From Campanula takesimana (Eukaryota; Streptophyta; Magnoliopsida; Asterales; Campanulaceae): a stretch of DNA of 64,000 nt. The position numbers and the translations under genes are program-made. The notes beneath the pieces were generated by a model that was given only the letters and a program-made list of their open reading frames with translations, was not told the DNA's origin and did not search any database. Below, piece after piece: positions 47,201 through 58,670 of this stretch; the stretch's first letter is position 1; each line of letters opens with the position of its first letter. Where the stretch lies: contig JAOWBW010000076.1 in the NCBI GenBank assembly GCA_026119855.1, positions 744,001 through 808,000 on the forward strand, in the 5' to 3' direction.

Positions 47201-48343
47201 TAATAAAATGTACTATTGACTAACAGATGCAGAGTATGTTCAAAAAAAAAAAAAAAAAAAAAAAAAAAGATGCAGAGCAAGTAGGTAACATGCCTGGGCA
47301 GGATAACTGATGTACTTAAGAGCTTCAATCCCCATTGCCGGTCCAATCGAATTCGTAATGCCAGCACTCCAGTAACTCCACCATGGCGCACCACCAGTAC
47401 TACCACTCGACCACAACTTTATCACTATTCAAGGAGCAAAATAGCATTAATCACTCCATCCAAACACCAACTAACCAAAATACGAACAAAAACGAAACTT
47501 ACATACTCCCTCCGTCCCCTTTTAAAGTTCTTAGTTTGACTTTGCACGGAGATTAAGAAAAAAGTAAATGTTGTGAGTATGAAAAGTAAAGTGGGAGAGA
47601 GAAAGTGGGTAGGGAGTTTTTGTTGTGAGAATGACAAGTGGGTCCAACTTTCCATTTTAGGTAATAAAGCAAAGTAATAACCTTAAATTGAGACAAACTA
47701 AAAAGGAAAGTAAGAACCTTAAAGCGGGACAGAGGGAGTAAAAGGAAAAGACACATGAAACATACATACTTATAAATGACCATATCAAACAAACGACATT
47801 CTGTGCTAAGTTCAGAAATGCCAAATGTTCAAATCTCTCCTTGTTTGGGCCAAACCTCTTGGTAGACCTGTAAATCAATCAGACTGATTTTCAACAACAA
47901 AACGAGAAAAAAAAAGGGTTTGGGGGGGGGGGGGGGGGAGGACAAAGTAAACAACTTTTCAACCAATGCAAGTAACCCATTAGCTGCAAATACATTGTGC
48001 TTAAGCCAAAAATCCTAAATTTTGATAAATCATTATTATAATCAAGAAATGTCAATAGTTTATGTATTTTACCTAATTGTGCCCAAGTATTAGCTTAATT
48101 TTAACATGTGATAAATTATACTCTATAATTAAGAGCAAAAAAAACATAAAATGACAATCAATTATTGATAGAGGAGAACCATAGTACATAAAATAGATTG
48201 AAAAATAAGAAATTTGATAGCAGGGTTTTGGAAACTCACACAGTCTCTTGGAGGACGCCTTGGTAGATATAAGCGGACCAAATGCCGGCGACGCAGAATG
48301 CAAGCACCAGAACACGGCGGAGACCGGCGCTGTGAGACTCCAT
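44246..48343 (-). CDS. UTR5: UDP-galactose/UDP-glucose transporter, UTR5 type (7 exons)
   Basis: Exons on the minus strand: 48343-48240, 47867-47770, 47424-47294, 46656-46626, 45636-45533, 45411-45290, 44654-44246. The frame holds, giving 332 residues. It starts MESHSAGLRRVLVLAFCVAG and contains STKRFGP, HLAFLNLAQ, GPAMGIEALKYISYPAQ, VLAKSSKMIP, LMGSLVYGIRY, KLAHPNAPLGYGLCFLNLAF, KTSAWDIMLGMNLWG, HPEAAWDILLYCLCGAVGQ and ISRFGSL, a chain characteristic of plant UTR5/SLC35B1-like transporters (drug/metabolite superfamily). They carry UDP-galactose or UDP-glucose into the ER/Golgi lumen in exchange for nucleotide. About ten hydrophobic segments are visible. The C-terminus KKST is a KKxx-type ER retrieval signal. 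Intron 3 uses a GC donor (CAG/GCATGT). Introns hold several MITEs and a SINE, yet the coding sequence is intact. Confidence 0.92.
44746..45044. mobile_element. Stowaway-type MITE in transporter intron 6
   Basis: Left end TACTTCTTCCATCCCATTTC, right end GGGATGGAGGGAGTA. AT-rich and non-coding. Confidence 0.75.
45679..45856 (-). mobile_element. tRNA-derived SINE with 18-bp TSD in transporter intron 4
   Basis: The 18-mer TGAATATCATGCAATGTT is identical at 45661-45678 and 45857-45874. On the minus strand the body starts ACCAACAAGCACC, has an A-box-like TAGCTTAACCAG and a B-box GAGTTCGAACCC spaced as in tRNA, and ends in an A run (plus-strand T run at 45677-45685). These are the features of a full-length SINE transposed by LINE machinery. 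Confidence 0.88.
46341..46509. mobile_element. TIR element (MITE) in transporter intron 4
   Basis: About 38-bp inverted ends: CTAGAGGCACAAAA...GTCACAAAAGCTTGCTCACA on the left, with the inverse on the right. It is 169 bp and has no coding capacity. The superfamily is uncertain because no clear target duplication is seen. Confidence 0.75.
47504..47740. mobile_element. Stowaway-type MITE in transporter intron 2
   Basis: Starts TACTCCCTCCGTCCCC and ends GGGACAGAGGGAGTA. AT-rich and non-coding. A degenerate relative starts at 46740 (TACTCCCTCCCC) in intron 3. Confidence 0.8.
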
Positions 48344-49699
48344 TACTGTGAGATTCGCCAGCGAGTTTAACTGAAATTGTTTTGCAACGACGGTCAAGTT
48401 TAACTGCCGATCTTATATTTTTGTTTTTTTTTTTTTTTTTTTAATATAATGCAGTGGTTGGTGGAGCTACGATTAATTTTCCACGTGGAGAAATATGATT
48501 GGAGGAGGTGACCAATTGTTGAGTTTTTATTGGTGTATCATACGCGGACGGAAATAGACATGCTGTTATGACCCGCTCCGGTTTCATGATTTCAATTAGA
48601 TCCGATGTTGATGAGTTTGGCACGGTTGAGAATTACGGGTCGGATCCGATGTTATAATAGTATGGAGAATGATGGTCGTTATAAGCTTAAGACCATGATT
48701 ATGATTAATGATGAACCAAAATTGGTTCATGAAAAGTAATTTTGTGAACCAAAATTGGTTCGTGACAATTAATGGTGAATGAATTTTCGTTCATGGCCAT
48801 AAAGGAATTCGTGAATGAAAATTGGTTCGAGCTATATGTGTTTTGTAATTTTGTCATTTTCAAAATTATATTATTTAATTAAAATATTAAAAATGTTTAT
48901 AATTTCTTGAACAAAAAATGTTTATTTAAAACAATAGTATTGTGGAAGCTTATAGTATATCACTATCAAAATCCACATCTTTTCAATATCAGATGAGGGA
49001 TATCACATTGTATATGTAACGTCCCGAGCCCAAAGACATGGCCTACTACATACCAGCCACTCACCCAGTTAGCACATATAAATTGGGTCCATTTGGCTTA
49101 CTACAGACCTACCCAAAAATTGATGGATGTCCCAGTCAAAAGTTCATGAATGTTATTGGTACCAGTAGTATTATTGTGGAGCCTTATATATATTATCACC
49201 AAAGTCCATATCATTTTGATTTGGGATGAGGGATATCTCAATGTATTAAGGCTCACCAAAAACTCAATGGATATTTTGGTGCTAATGGAGATTTATATAT
49301 CACAATCAAAGTCACAAATCAAAGTTCTCGTCCCTAGCACGGCTCAAACAATATCCAGATTGTACTTCCTGCGAGCCGGAAAGCCTTATGGATCGGGGTT
49401 CGGCTATGATACAATTAGTCGTGGTAAGGCTCAAACAATACCGAGTTCTTACCCCAAGCGAGCACGTAAGAAATACCGCTGGAGTTCCAGTTTGATACAA
49501 GTAACAATTCGAGTCCCAAAACTCGGTCTACTACATAAGTGCCACACACTAGCCACTAAGCAAAAACAACTTGAGTCTACTTAACTTTCGTCCTGCACAA
49601 AGCCATCCAAAATTTCATGGATGTGATTGTTGCCTAGCAGTAGATAGAAGCTTATCAACCATAATCCAAGTCCACATTTTTCTGATATGAAATAATAAA
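48344..49699. other. promoter side of the transporter gene and unassigned repeats
   Basis: The transporter promoter must lie here on the minus strand; I cannot pick a convincing TATA box. At 48711-48830 the palindromic word GAACCAAAATTGGTTC occurs twice, plus a degenerate third copy. At 48980-49240 a roughly 230-bp unit (GATGAGGGATATC...GGTACCAGTAGTATT) is repeated imperfectly. No gene is supported. Confidence 0.45.
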
Positions 49700-49863
49700 T
49701 ACTCCCTCCGTCCCACAACAATCGCTACTAATTTTCTTTTCGGTCCGTCCCATCACAATCGCTACTGCCCAAAAAAGAAATGTTTTATTATATATATATT
49801 CAATCAATCTCACTATTTAACCCCACTCATTCTCTCTCTTCATTTTCCACCACACAATTTATT
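49700..49863. mobile_element. left part of a MITE split by a Copia element
   Basis: Starts TACTCCCTCCGTCCCACAAC. Its right half with the inverted end GTGGGACGGAGGGAGTA is at 53438-53554. The Copia element at 49869-53432 sits between them, flanked by CAACT duplications (49864-49868, 53433-53437). Confidence 0.85.
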
Positions 49864-50043
49864 CAACTTGTTAGAGCAATAACAAGACTTGATAAGAAAA
49901 GCGAGCAATCACAAGAACACCAATTTACGTGGTTCACCAACTTGGCTACGTCCACTGGGAGGGGAGAGAATATTATTATCAATCTGGAGAAACAATTACA
50001 AGATCTCACTATTACTGCTACACGAATTTTGATCACAAAATTC

Positions 50044-50762
50044 AATCTACAAACTTGATCTTCCTTACCAGGAACTTGGAATCCTTCCGACTCTGTCATG
50101 TATATATCTCCCTCTATTGCTAGCAACACTCTGATTGAAGTGTGTCTGACCACTGTTGAGAAGATCGCATTGTAGTCTACCTCTTCTCTCTATGTGAAAC
50201 CGCTTACAACAACGCGAGCTTTATACTTGATCCCTTCTGCCGGTGACATCCCTTCCTTTTTCTTGAAGATCCACTTGCAAGTCAAAATCTTCCTGCCTTC
50301 TGGCCTTGTGGTCAACTCCCAAGTCTGATTCCTGTAAATAGACTCCATCTCATCACCCATAGCCGCATACCACTGAGATGACTCTGAACATGTATATGCT
50401 TTATTGAAAATAGAAGGTTTCGTAAGAACGGGCTCTACTTCCTCAGCGACCAGCAGTGCATAAGACACCAAGTCTTCAAATCCATACCTCTTTGGAGGCT
50501 TCCCAAAATTATATCTTCTAGACCTTCCTTGTGCTAACCCATGTTCTTCGGGAACTGAACTTGAACTTTCTGGTGCTTCAGTCTTTGTCTCTGTTGGTGG
50601 ATCCTAATTAACATCTGACTGTGGGACAACTAACTCTTCGGTATCTTGTTGCTCCATCTATTTTTCAACATCTGACTGTGGGACAACTAACTCTTCAGTA
50701 TCTTGTTGCTCCACATGTTTATCAATACCAACAACGCTTGAAACAATCGTAGATTTACCAGT
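50044..50762 (-). pseudogene. Copia reverse transcriptase remnant with two deletions
   Basis: Readable pieces are YGFEDLVSYALLVAEEVEP, MESIYRNQTWEL, TCKWIFKKKEG, VVRHTSIRVLLA and YMTESEGFQVPGKED. Between RVLLA and the YMTESEGF piece about 25 residues that contain the first catalytic aspartate region in relatives are missing. After VCRL the sequence jumps directly into the LTR. The linker has a tandem duplication (CATCTGACTGTGGGACAACT at about 50611 and 50669). Confidence 0.8.
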
Positions 50763-52649
50763 TCATACCTCACAGGGAACTTTAAGGCCAATACCGGTAT
50801 GAAGTCCATGATTAATCAAGTAACATGTTGTACTAAGCGCTTCTGCCCAGAAACGTTTAGACAACTCTTCATTGGAGAGCATGCACAACGCTCCCACAAG
50901 CAATTTCTGATTCATCCGTTCTGCTACACCATTCTGCTGTGGCGTGCCTCTGCTGGTAAGATGTCTAGAAATCTCCACCTCTCTGCAAAACGAATCAAAC
51001 TCAGTACTGCAGAACTCCAAACCATTATCTGTCCAGAGATTCTTGATCTTCTTCTCTGTCTGGTTCTCCACTTCTGTCTTCTGGTCCTTGAAATTCCTTA
51101 GAGACCCATTCTTGTGCTCCATGATAACCACCCAAGGCCTCCTCGAATAATCATCAACCATAGACAAGACATATATGTGCCCCCTTAGAAATTCCTGACG
51201 TGAAGGTCCCCAACACTCTGAGTGGATGTAATACAGAACTCCTTTAAGATCCTTGATCTTATGGCCATAAAGAATATCTCTGTTAGTCAACTCATGCATC
51301 TCTTGAGTGCTCATGTGACCGAGCCTGATGTGCCACATATCTCCCTCGTTCACCTCTTCTGATGCAGCTATAGTCGACTCTGCAAGCGTCTTTCCTTGGA
51401 AAAAATACAAGGAGCCCCGCTTAAGGCCTTTCAGCATCACTTCTGAACCGTTACAGACACTAACTGCTCCACCTTTACCTTTGAAACTGAACCCTTTGCT
51501 GTCTAACTGACTAAGAGAAATCAGATTCTTTGTCATAAGTGGAACGTGTTGAACCTCGTTCAAAGTGACAACCCTACCATCATGAGTCCTGACCTTGATC
51601 AAACCAATACCGATAACCCTGCAAACTGTACTGTTGGCGATGCTTATATCACCGCCAACTATCTGCCTATAACCGGTAAACCATTCTCTCCTAGGACTGA
51701 TATGGTAAGAAGCTCCTGAATCAAGAATCCACGCATCAGATGCGCATGCTGATTCTGATGTTACTAGATCATAATCCTCTTCTGAAATGCAATTCCTGGC
51801 CGTCATGGCCTCTGCTGTGACTGGTGCCTTACCTTGCTTCCTTCTGGGACAGTCGAACTTCCAATGCCCCTTTTCTCTGCAGAAATTACAGATATCCCCA
51901 GGTTTCGGACCCTTCTTGTGTGAAGAATTACCTTGATTGTTCTTCTTTCCATAAGAACCCCTGTTACTACTACTAGCAACTAAACCTGATGACTGGGTAC
52001 CTGCCTCATTCCCACTCGCCTTTCGGCGCAACTCTCTCGTCTTGAGAGAAGTTTTCACTTCCTCTAGAGAGATACCATCTTTACGATTTATGCACGAATC
52101 GACATAATGTTCATAAGACATAGGTAGAGATACTAAAAGTTGCAAAGCTTCATCCTCGTCATCAACAACTACTCCTATATTACACAGTTCAAGTAATGCA
52201 GAAGTAAATCTGTCAAGATGATCATTTATGGGCGTACCTTCAGTCATACGACAATCATATAGCTTCTTCTTCAGGTATAACTTGTTGGTCAATGAACGTG
52301 TCCTGTACATATCTTCCAACTTCAACCAAAGATCGCTTCCGGAGTCTGTTCCTGCAACATTGGTTAGGATCTCATCATCCAACTGTCTGATGATCTTGGC
52401 ATGAGCCTTTTGATCTAACTTCTTCAATGCCTCCACCTCCTTCGCTGCTGCTATCTTGTCCTTCTCTGACTGTTCTGCTCTACCTTCTGTGGTGACTGCC
52501 TTATCCTTGAGATCCTTGCGATCCCTGATTGCAATCTCCAACGGTTCCCATAAATCTTTGTCAATCAACAAAGCCTTCATCTTGATCTGCCAGAGAGAAA
52601 AACTATTCTTCCCATTGAACTTGTCGATCGAATCTGCTCCTTGACCCAT
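50763..52649 (-). pseudogene. Copia gag-protease-integrase remnant
   Basis: The ATG at 52649 (MGQGADSIDKFNGKNSFSLW) is preferred over the upstream one, which reads through the primer site. Gag UBN2-type sequence is followed by a zinc knuckle CNFCREKGHWKFDCP near 51880, protease WILDSGASYHISPR near 51710, integrase zinc region WHIRLGHMSTQEM, and integrase core with SMVDDYSRR, LWTDNGLEFCS and GTPQQNGVAERMNQ. The frame ends at 50763, where relatives continue through the rest of integrase. Confidence 0.85.
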
Positions 52650-53437
52650 CTTCTTGTTCTCTGCAGCGGAATCCCTGAACCTCCAACCACGAACCAAAAC
52701 TCTGGAACAACCAGAGCTCTGATACCACTTGTTAGAGCAATAATAAGACTTGATAAGAAAAGCGAGCAATCACAAGAACACCAATTTACGTGGTTTACCA
52801 ACTTGGCTACGTCCACTGGGAGGGGAGAGAATATTATTATCAATCTGGAGAAACAATTACAAGATCTCACTATTACTGCTACATGAATTTTGATCACAAA
52901 ATTCCTGACTGTGTAACTGTAGAATTACAGACCTTGCTCTGAGCACTCTAATGATTTATCTGAGACTTTCGGCTACTTTTGATCTAAACTAATGGCCTCT
53001 ATTTATACCAGTAAAGTCTATCTCAAAATCTACTAGGAACTTGGAATTCTAGTACGAAACTGACTTGAAAACCTTCCCTTTTGCGGAACTACACGTCGTC
53101 TGAAATCCTACTGCTATTTAGCCTTAGGTCCACTTGGGTTGTTGACTTGGTCCGCCCGGATCTTCTCTTGGTCCGGTCGGGTTCCTTCATATACCCGCCC
53201 GGAGCTACTTCAGACCCTAATAGCTAATTTCCGACGTCTGCTTTCCGATACGCCTTTTGCCTAGGTCCGGTCGGGTCTTCACCCTTGGTGCGCCTGGACC
53301 CCATCTGGTCCGGCCGGGTCTTTCACCTGGTGCGCCCGGACCCGCAGTGCTTCTTTGTCCCGGAATTACGAAATCCTCCTGTTGTTTAATCCTTTAACTC
53401 GGCATCCCAAATTCAAAGACATTAACCCAACACAACT

Positions 53438-53554
53438 AACACTACTATTTACCCCACTCATTCTCTCTCTTCATTTACCACCACACATTTACTTATTTTT
53501 CTTAATTATTGTGCCCACAAAGTTAGTAGCGATTGTGGTGGGACGGAGGGAGTA
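53438..53554. mobile_element. right part of the MITE split by the Copia element
   Basis: Continues the MITE vocabulary (CCCCACTCATTCTCTCTCTT) and ends GTGGGACGGAGGGAGTA, the inverse of the start at 49700. Confidence 0.85.
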
Positions 53555-53577
53555 TTAAAGTAAACACAAAATCTTGG

Positions 53578-53996
53578 GAAAAACGCGTTTTTTTCAAACG
53601 CTTAGGAAAAACATGTTTTAAAAAAAATGCGGTGGCATTTTTGTAAATAATCAGAACTTCTCAACGGTTCTGGATATCAATATAAAGGTTTTTAGATATG
53701 AGATTGATAGTCAGAATCTTTAAAAGTGATAGTCAGATGGGTCCTGGATATCAATATAAAGTTTTCTGGATATATGAGATTGATAGCAGAACCTTTGAAA
53801 GCGATAGCCAGAAGGGTTCTCTGGTTCTGGATATCAATATAAAGCTTTGTGGATATGAGATTGATAGCCAGAACCTTTGAAAGTGATAGCCAGAAGGGTC
53901 CTGGATATCAGTATAAAGCCTTCTGGATATCAATATAAAGTCTTTTGGAGGTTTTGAAAAACACGTTTTTCCTAGCGATTAGGAAAAACGCGTTTT
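53578..53996. mobile_element. TIR element built of an internal minisatellite
   Basis: Inverted ends: GGAAAAACGCGTTTTTTTC at the left against TGTAAAACGCGTTTTTCC read from the right, followed on both sides by a TAGGAAAAAC(A/G)TGTTTT copy. Between them the word CTGGATATCA(A/G)TATAAAG occurs five times (near 53670, 53744, 53827, 53902, 53925), with units of about 75-83 bp that also contain GAGATTGATAGCCAGAACC. There is no coding capacity that I trust. Superfamily not determined. Confidence 0.65.
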
Positions 53997-54175
53997 ACAG
54001 GAGACCAACCCTTAAGTAAAAGAGTGACTATGTAAGTAGGCACGGTTAAGATTCAATAACGTCTTGATTTTTTAGGAATATCATTTTAGTATCTATAAAA
54101 TTATGAAAAGTAAAACTTACAAAATTAAGTTAGTCAATTTATACTTTTTCACTTGTGGTAACTTTTTTACTATAA

Positions 54176-54472
54176 TACTCCCTCCGTCCCAGTTTAATAT
54201 TCTTACTTGATTTTTGGTATGTCCCAGTTTAAGGTTCTTAGTTGCTTTATTCCTTAAATGGCAAAGGATGAATAGTGTTTTGGACATCATTGTCCTCATA
54301 AAGTTCATCTATTACAAAAAAATCATCACTTACCCATCTACTTTTCACTCACTTGCTTTATGAATGGATAGTTATATCCTTCACACACTACTTTCTTGAC
54401 TCAAATTTCCCTTGGTTTCTTAATAAGCGTGTAAAATCAAACTAAGAACTTTAAACAAGGACGGAGGGAGTA
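54176..54472. mobile_element. Stowaway-type MITE
   Basis: Starts TACTCCCTCCGTCCCAGTTT and ends AGGACGGAGGGAGTA. AT-rich and non-coding. Confidence 0.85.
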
Positions 54473-55212
54473 TCATTTTAGCTTCACTAGTGCCAATTTT
54501 TATATATATATATATTAAGTACAAATTTTATTATCTAAGTAATCTCTGACCTTTTACAAAATTAATTTTTCATTAGGTAAGCAAAGGTCTTGTTTGGTAG
54601 AACGGTGCGTTTAAAATGGAGCGAAAAAAGTCAGTTTTTTGCTAAATAAGCGTCTCAATGGAGAGTTTTTGAACGAATCTTTTTAAAAATCTAGACTTAT
54701 TTTAGCCGCTCAAAATAGTAGTGTCCGAAAAGAATCTCGATTTTGAAAAATCTTTGTTTTTAAAACTGTACACCTGTTGAAAAGTTGGCTCAAGTTCTAG
54801 ACTATTCTAGGATCATTACCCTTTTGACATTCATCATTATCCACATGGTGAATGTATGATGGCTTTTGGTGTTTCCCAAGAAACACTTTGGTGTTTCATT
54901 TCTCTCTTGATACATCCTTAACCTTTGATAGTTTGTGCCTATAAATAGGCTTTGGTAGAAGGCTTTCAAGCATCGTGGCAAATTGTGAGAAAACATTTGG
55001 AGTGTTAAAACACTTTGTGAGAGAGAGAGACACATTTGTAGGGAGAGATCACTTTGTAAACAATTTGTAATCACCTTATAGTGATTTTGGTTGCCACCCA
55101 TGGACGTACGAGGATTTTTCTGAACCACGTAAATTCTCGTGTCTCATTTGTTACTTTGTTCGTGTGGGTGTGTGGAAGTGCAAGATCTGTTTCCGCATTC
55201 ACTTTCAACAAT

Positions 55213-55224
55213 TGGTATCAGAGC
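55213..55224 (+). other. primer-binding site, initiator tRNA-Met type
   Basis: TGGTATCAGAGC two bases after the LTR end. Confidence 0.95.
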
Positions 55225-55376
55225 TTTGGTTGTAGAAGTTGTTCTACCTGGTGCTTCCACACATATCACATATTGAGATAAGTCATTTGTTATTTCTGTC
55301 TTGGAAATTTATTTTTCCAAGAATCTGTTTGTTTTCTCTCGCACCCGGATAATTGTTTTCGAAGCAATTTTGTGCA

Positions 55377-56657
55377 ATGGCAGAAGCTGAGGTTAGTACA
55401 AAGTCACAAAAATGTGGGCCAAGGGTGTCTAGTACTAATCTTGAATTTGAAAAATTTGATGGGAGAAACAATTTTGGAGTTTGGCAAGGCGAAGTTTTGG
55501 ATCTTTTGGCGATGCAAGACCTCGAATTCACCCTCGAGGAGAAGCCCGAAGAAATGGAAGAGTCGGAATGGAAGAAGCTAAATCGCCAAGCTTGTGGAAC
55601 AATTCGTTCTTGTTTGGGGACGGACCAAAAATATCCGTTTATGAAGGTCTCTTTGGCAAAGGAGCTTTGGGACAAATTGGAGGCCAAATATATGCAGAAA
55701 AGTGTAGAGAACAAACTTTACTTGAAGAAAAAACTCTTCCGCTTTGATTACAAGAAAGGTAATTCAATGACTGAACATTTGAATGAATTTAACAAAATTA
55801 TTACCGATTTGCAAAATTTAGATGTTGATGTAGCTGATGATGATAAGGCTTTGTTATTGTTAAATTCTTTGCCTGAGTCATATGAACATTTGACTACTAC
55901 CTTGTTGCATGGAAAATCTGAAATTTGTTTTGATGATGTTTCCAATGCTTTGATGAATAACGAGTTACATAGGAAGGATAAAGGAACCTTTTGAGACTCA
56001 GATTCGGATGCTCTTACTGTTCGTGGGAGGACTACTAGTAGAAACAATGTAGATCGTGGTCGTTCCCAGTCAAGATCAAGAGGATAATCTGTTGATCCAA
56101 AGAAAGTTGGTAAAGATGAATGTGCCTATTGCCGGAAGAAGGGCCATTGGAAGAAATATTGTCCGAAAATAAAGAAAAAAAAGAATGAGTCAAAAGCGAA
56201 TGTGGCTAGGAGGGAAGACATCGACGGAGATGACGCTTTGACGGTCTCACTCTCAGTTTCAGTCAGTCATGTTGATGAGTGGATCTTGGATTCCGGATGC
56301 TCCGACCACATGTGTCCTCACAAAGAAATGTTCTCGAAATTTGAAGAGCTAGATGGTGGAGTTGTTTACATGGGTAACAATAACACTTGCAAAACAAGGG
56401 GGATTGGTACTGTGCATTTGAAGATGTTTGATGGAGTTATTCGTAAGATTACCGAAGTTCGGTATGTCCCTGATTTGAAGAAGAATTTAATTTCTCTTGG
56501 AGCCTTGGATTCAAAAGGATATCGCATCACTTTGGATGGGGGTCACTTAAAAGTAACTCAAGGAGTTTTGGTAGTGATGAAAGGGACTCGGAGAGGTAAC
56601 TTGTACTACCTCAATGGAAGCACAGTTGTTGAACAAGCAGCCGTAGCAAGCTCGAAT
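55377..56657 (+). pseudogene. Copia gag-protease fragment
   Basis: Starts MAEAEVSTKSQKCG. Gag reads KFDGRNNFGVWQGEVLDLL and KLYLKKKLFRFDYK; the zinc knuckle CAYCRKKGHWKKYCP is near 56120; the protease motif WILDSGCSDHMCP is near 56280. Two in-frame stops interrupt it, TGA at 55992-55994 and TAA at 56085-56087, both of a kind a C-to-T change can create. The sequence ends shortly before the usual integrase zinc region, where it meets the LTR at 56658. Confidence 0.87.
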
Positions 56658-57912
56658 TGTTGGGTTTTGATGCATCATGCACAGAGGAATAAATAGATAA
56701 AATCAAACACCCAAGAGCCCGGATCCGTGCATGTTGATTAAATTAAATACAAGATGAAATAAACTAACCCTTGAAGATCGCATCCATGAACACGGACTTT
56801 AAGGTGATAAAGGAAACACCCTCCATCGGTATCCACACGTCGAACAGATATCAAGAACACCTTCTTGATCTGGATTGCTAGACCCAAGGCTTGATGAAGA
56901 AACAATTTCTTCGTAGAAATTATCTTGCTTCATTGATTATTGTATTTTGATGATCATGGATCATTAAATAAATAATCCTACCTCTCTATAATTTATTGTT
57001 TCTAAAACAATTGTTTGTGATTTTCAAAAAATCACCATTAGAGGCTGTCAAACCCGACTGTATATCAAATATAAGGGTTTGACCTAATTCCGTTTGGGAT
57101 CGGGATTCCTTTTCTGTTCAGAAAACTGAACAAAATGGTCTGTTACGGGCATAGAAGCCGTACGTCTCCTTTGGAGCCGTACTCCACCATTATAGCCGTA
57201 CGGTGGCCAGTCCAAAAATCCCCGATTTTAGCCTTTTTCAAATCCGTTCTATTGTGTGTGACCCAATAGGATTATACTATGTTGGCAACGAGTCCGAACA
57301 AGTCAGAACCCGTAAGTCATAAGCGGACTCTAGCAAGCCATTATGACTACCCAATTAGTATAACTTTGAAAGCCTAAAGTAACCTTATAGAACATATCAC
57401 AATCCCTTTGTCACACGATATCATATTGGACATAAGTCATGGTCCATGTCAACTTATGTTGTCCAATACTTTTTCGATCTCGAGTAGATTGATATGAGCA
57501 AATAACATTGAACACTTCAATTCATTTGGGTACGGCCGTACACTATTATCAATCTCACTCATCGAGTGGCCAAGAAGATATCCCTCTTGAGAGAGGGACA
57601 AATCTCATCTTGACTTATCATTCTTCCCTACAAGAATCCGATTATGCCAATCGTAGCCTTTATAACTTCCCGGTTAGGGTTAGCGTTTGAGTACGTCAAA
57701 CATAATGTTCATCATGTGGAAGACTATGATAATCTCAGGTCTAAGGATAAATGATATAACTATATATTATGAGATTTAATTATGACATTTGACAATGATT
57801 ATTATAATAAACATGCAAAAAATATAATAATCGGGTTTGTTATCTTTATAACAACGAAGCTATGATATAACGCATAGGCCTTTCTCAAGGGCCTAAGGCA
57901 TAATATCCAACA
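56658..57912 (-). repeat. 3' LTR of a second Copia element
   Basis: 1,255 bp. On the minus strand it starts TGTTGGATATTATGCC and ends ATCAAAACCCAACA. The adjacent internal sequence, CTAGTGCAAGTGGGAGAT on the minus strand at 57913-57930, is the typical Copia polypurine end. The other LTR of this element is not in the window. Confidence 0.85.
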
Positions 57913-58670
57913 ATCTCCCACTTGCACTAGGCCCAATCAACGCATATCCAATACTCATTGAGCTTAGTTATGGTCTCCATCATAATTGCAAACGAGCTTA
58001 TGTAGGATAATTATCCTTGTTATTATCATAATGTATTTTGCATATTTTGACATCTCTCATCTTTAACGATTTCTCGAGTAAGATAGAAATGTCTGAGTAT
58101 ATGTTCAGATAAGATATTAGTCCCTTGACTTGTGTAATAATGATTATTGACACAATGAAGGTACATTAAATTAGTGACACTAGAAACGATTTCTAGTTTA
58201 CTAATTAGGATCTTAATCTTAACATTCTTTCTAGTTGCATCTGATGCTACTAAATACTCAACATTTTGTAGAATAGTAATGGTCCATTTAAAACTCTTCT
58301 AACATCATTATTTAAACGTAAACATGTATTTATAATGCAATATTTATCTTTGTTGGTTTGTAAGAATGCATCTAAGTAACTATTATAAGATCATCTTTTC
58401 ATTCCATCAAAGATCAAGAACGCATTCTTTTAGTTCCTTTTAGAGAACATAAGAGTGTTTCTTAACTAGTGACTTTCACTAGGATCTGATTGGTATTGTT
58501 TCATCATGCTCCAAGTATATGAGACATCCGGTCTTAGTTCATTAACATGGCTTACATGATAGATCCAATTGCCGAAGCATATGGAATCCTTATCATGTAT
58601 TCTTGCTCATTAGTCTTCTAGTAAGACTAAATCTTGCAAAGATTAATTCCATTAGACTTTCGCAAGTAAC
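57913..58670 (-). pseudogene. degenerate Copia RNase H end of pol
   Basis: Translated in pieces on the minus strand it gives residues of the Copia RT/RNase H junction (such as RPDVSYTWSMMKQYQSDP near 58490-58550), with many stops and shifts. It is much older than the other Copia copies here. It is truncated at 58670 by the LTR of the Tat/Ogre-like element. Confidence 0.65.

Larger units (their letters stand above)
49869..53432 (-). mobile_element. internally deleted Tork-like Copia element with intact TSD
   Basis: Target duplication CAACT on both sides. The 5' LTR (minus strand) is complete at 52730-53432 (703 bp; ends TGTTGGGTT and TTGCTCTAACA on the minus strand), with a minus-strand TATA box at 53000-53007. 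The 3' LTR retains only 175 bp (49869-50043), with three mismatches to the matching part. The internal region runs from the Met-type primer site at 52716-52727 through gag, protease and integrase into a truncated reverse transcriptase. The rest of RT, RNase H and most of the 3' LTR are deleted. It cannot replicate by itself. Confidence 0.9.
54775..56657 (+). mobile_element. 5' part of a Tork-like Copia element
   Basis: A complete 436-bp LTR (54775-55210), with ends TGTTGAAAAG/CTTTCAACA and a TATA box at 54940-54947, is followed by the Met-type primer site and gag-protease. The element is cut at 56657, exactly where another LTR begins (56658), so the later insertion or a deletion removed its 3' part. 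Confidence 0.88.
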
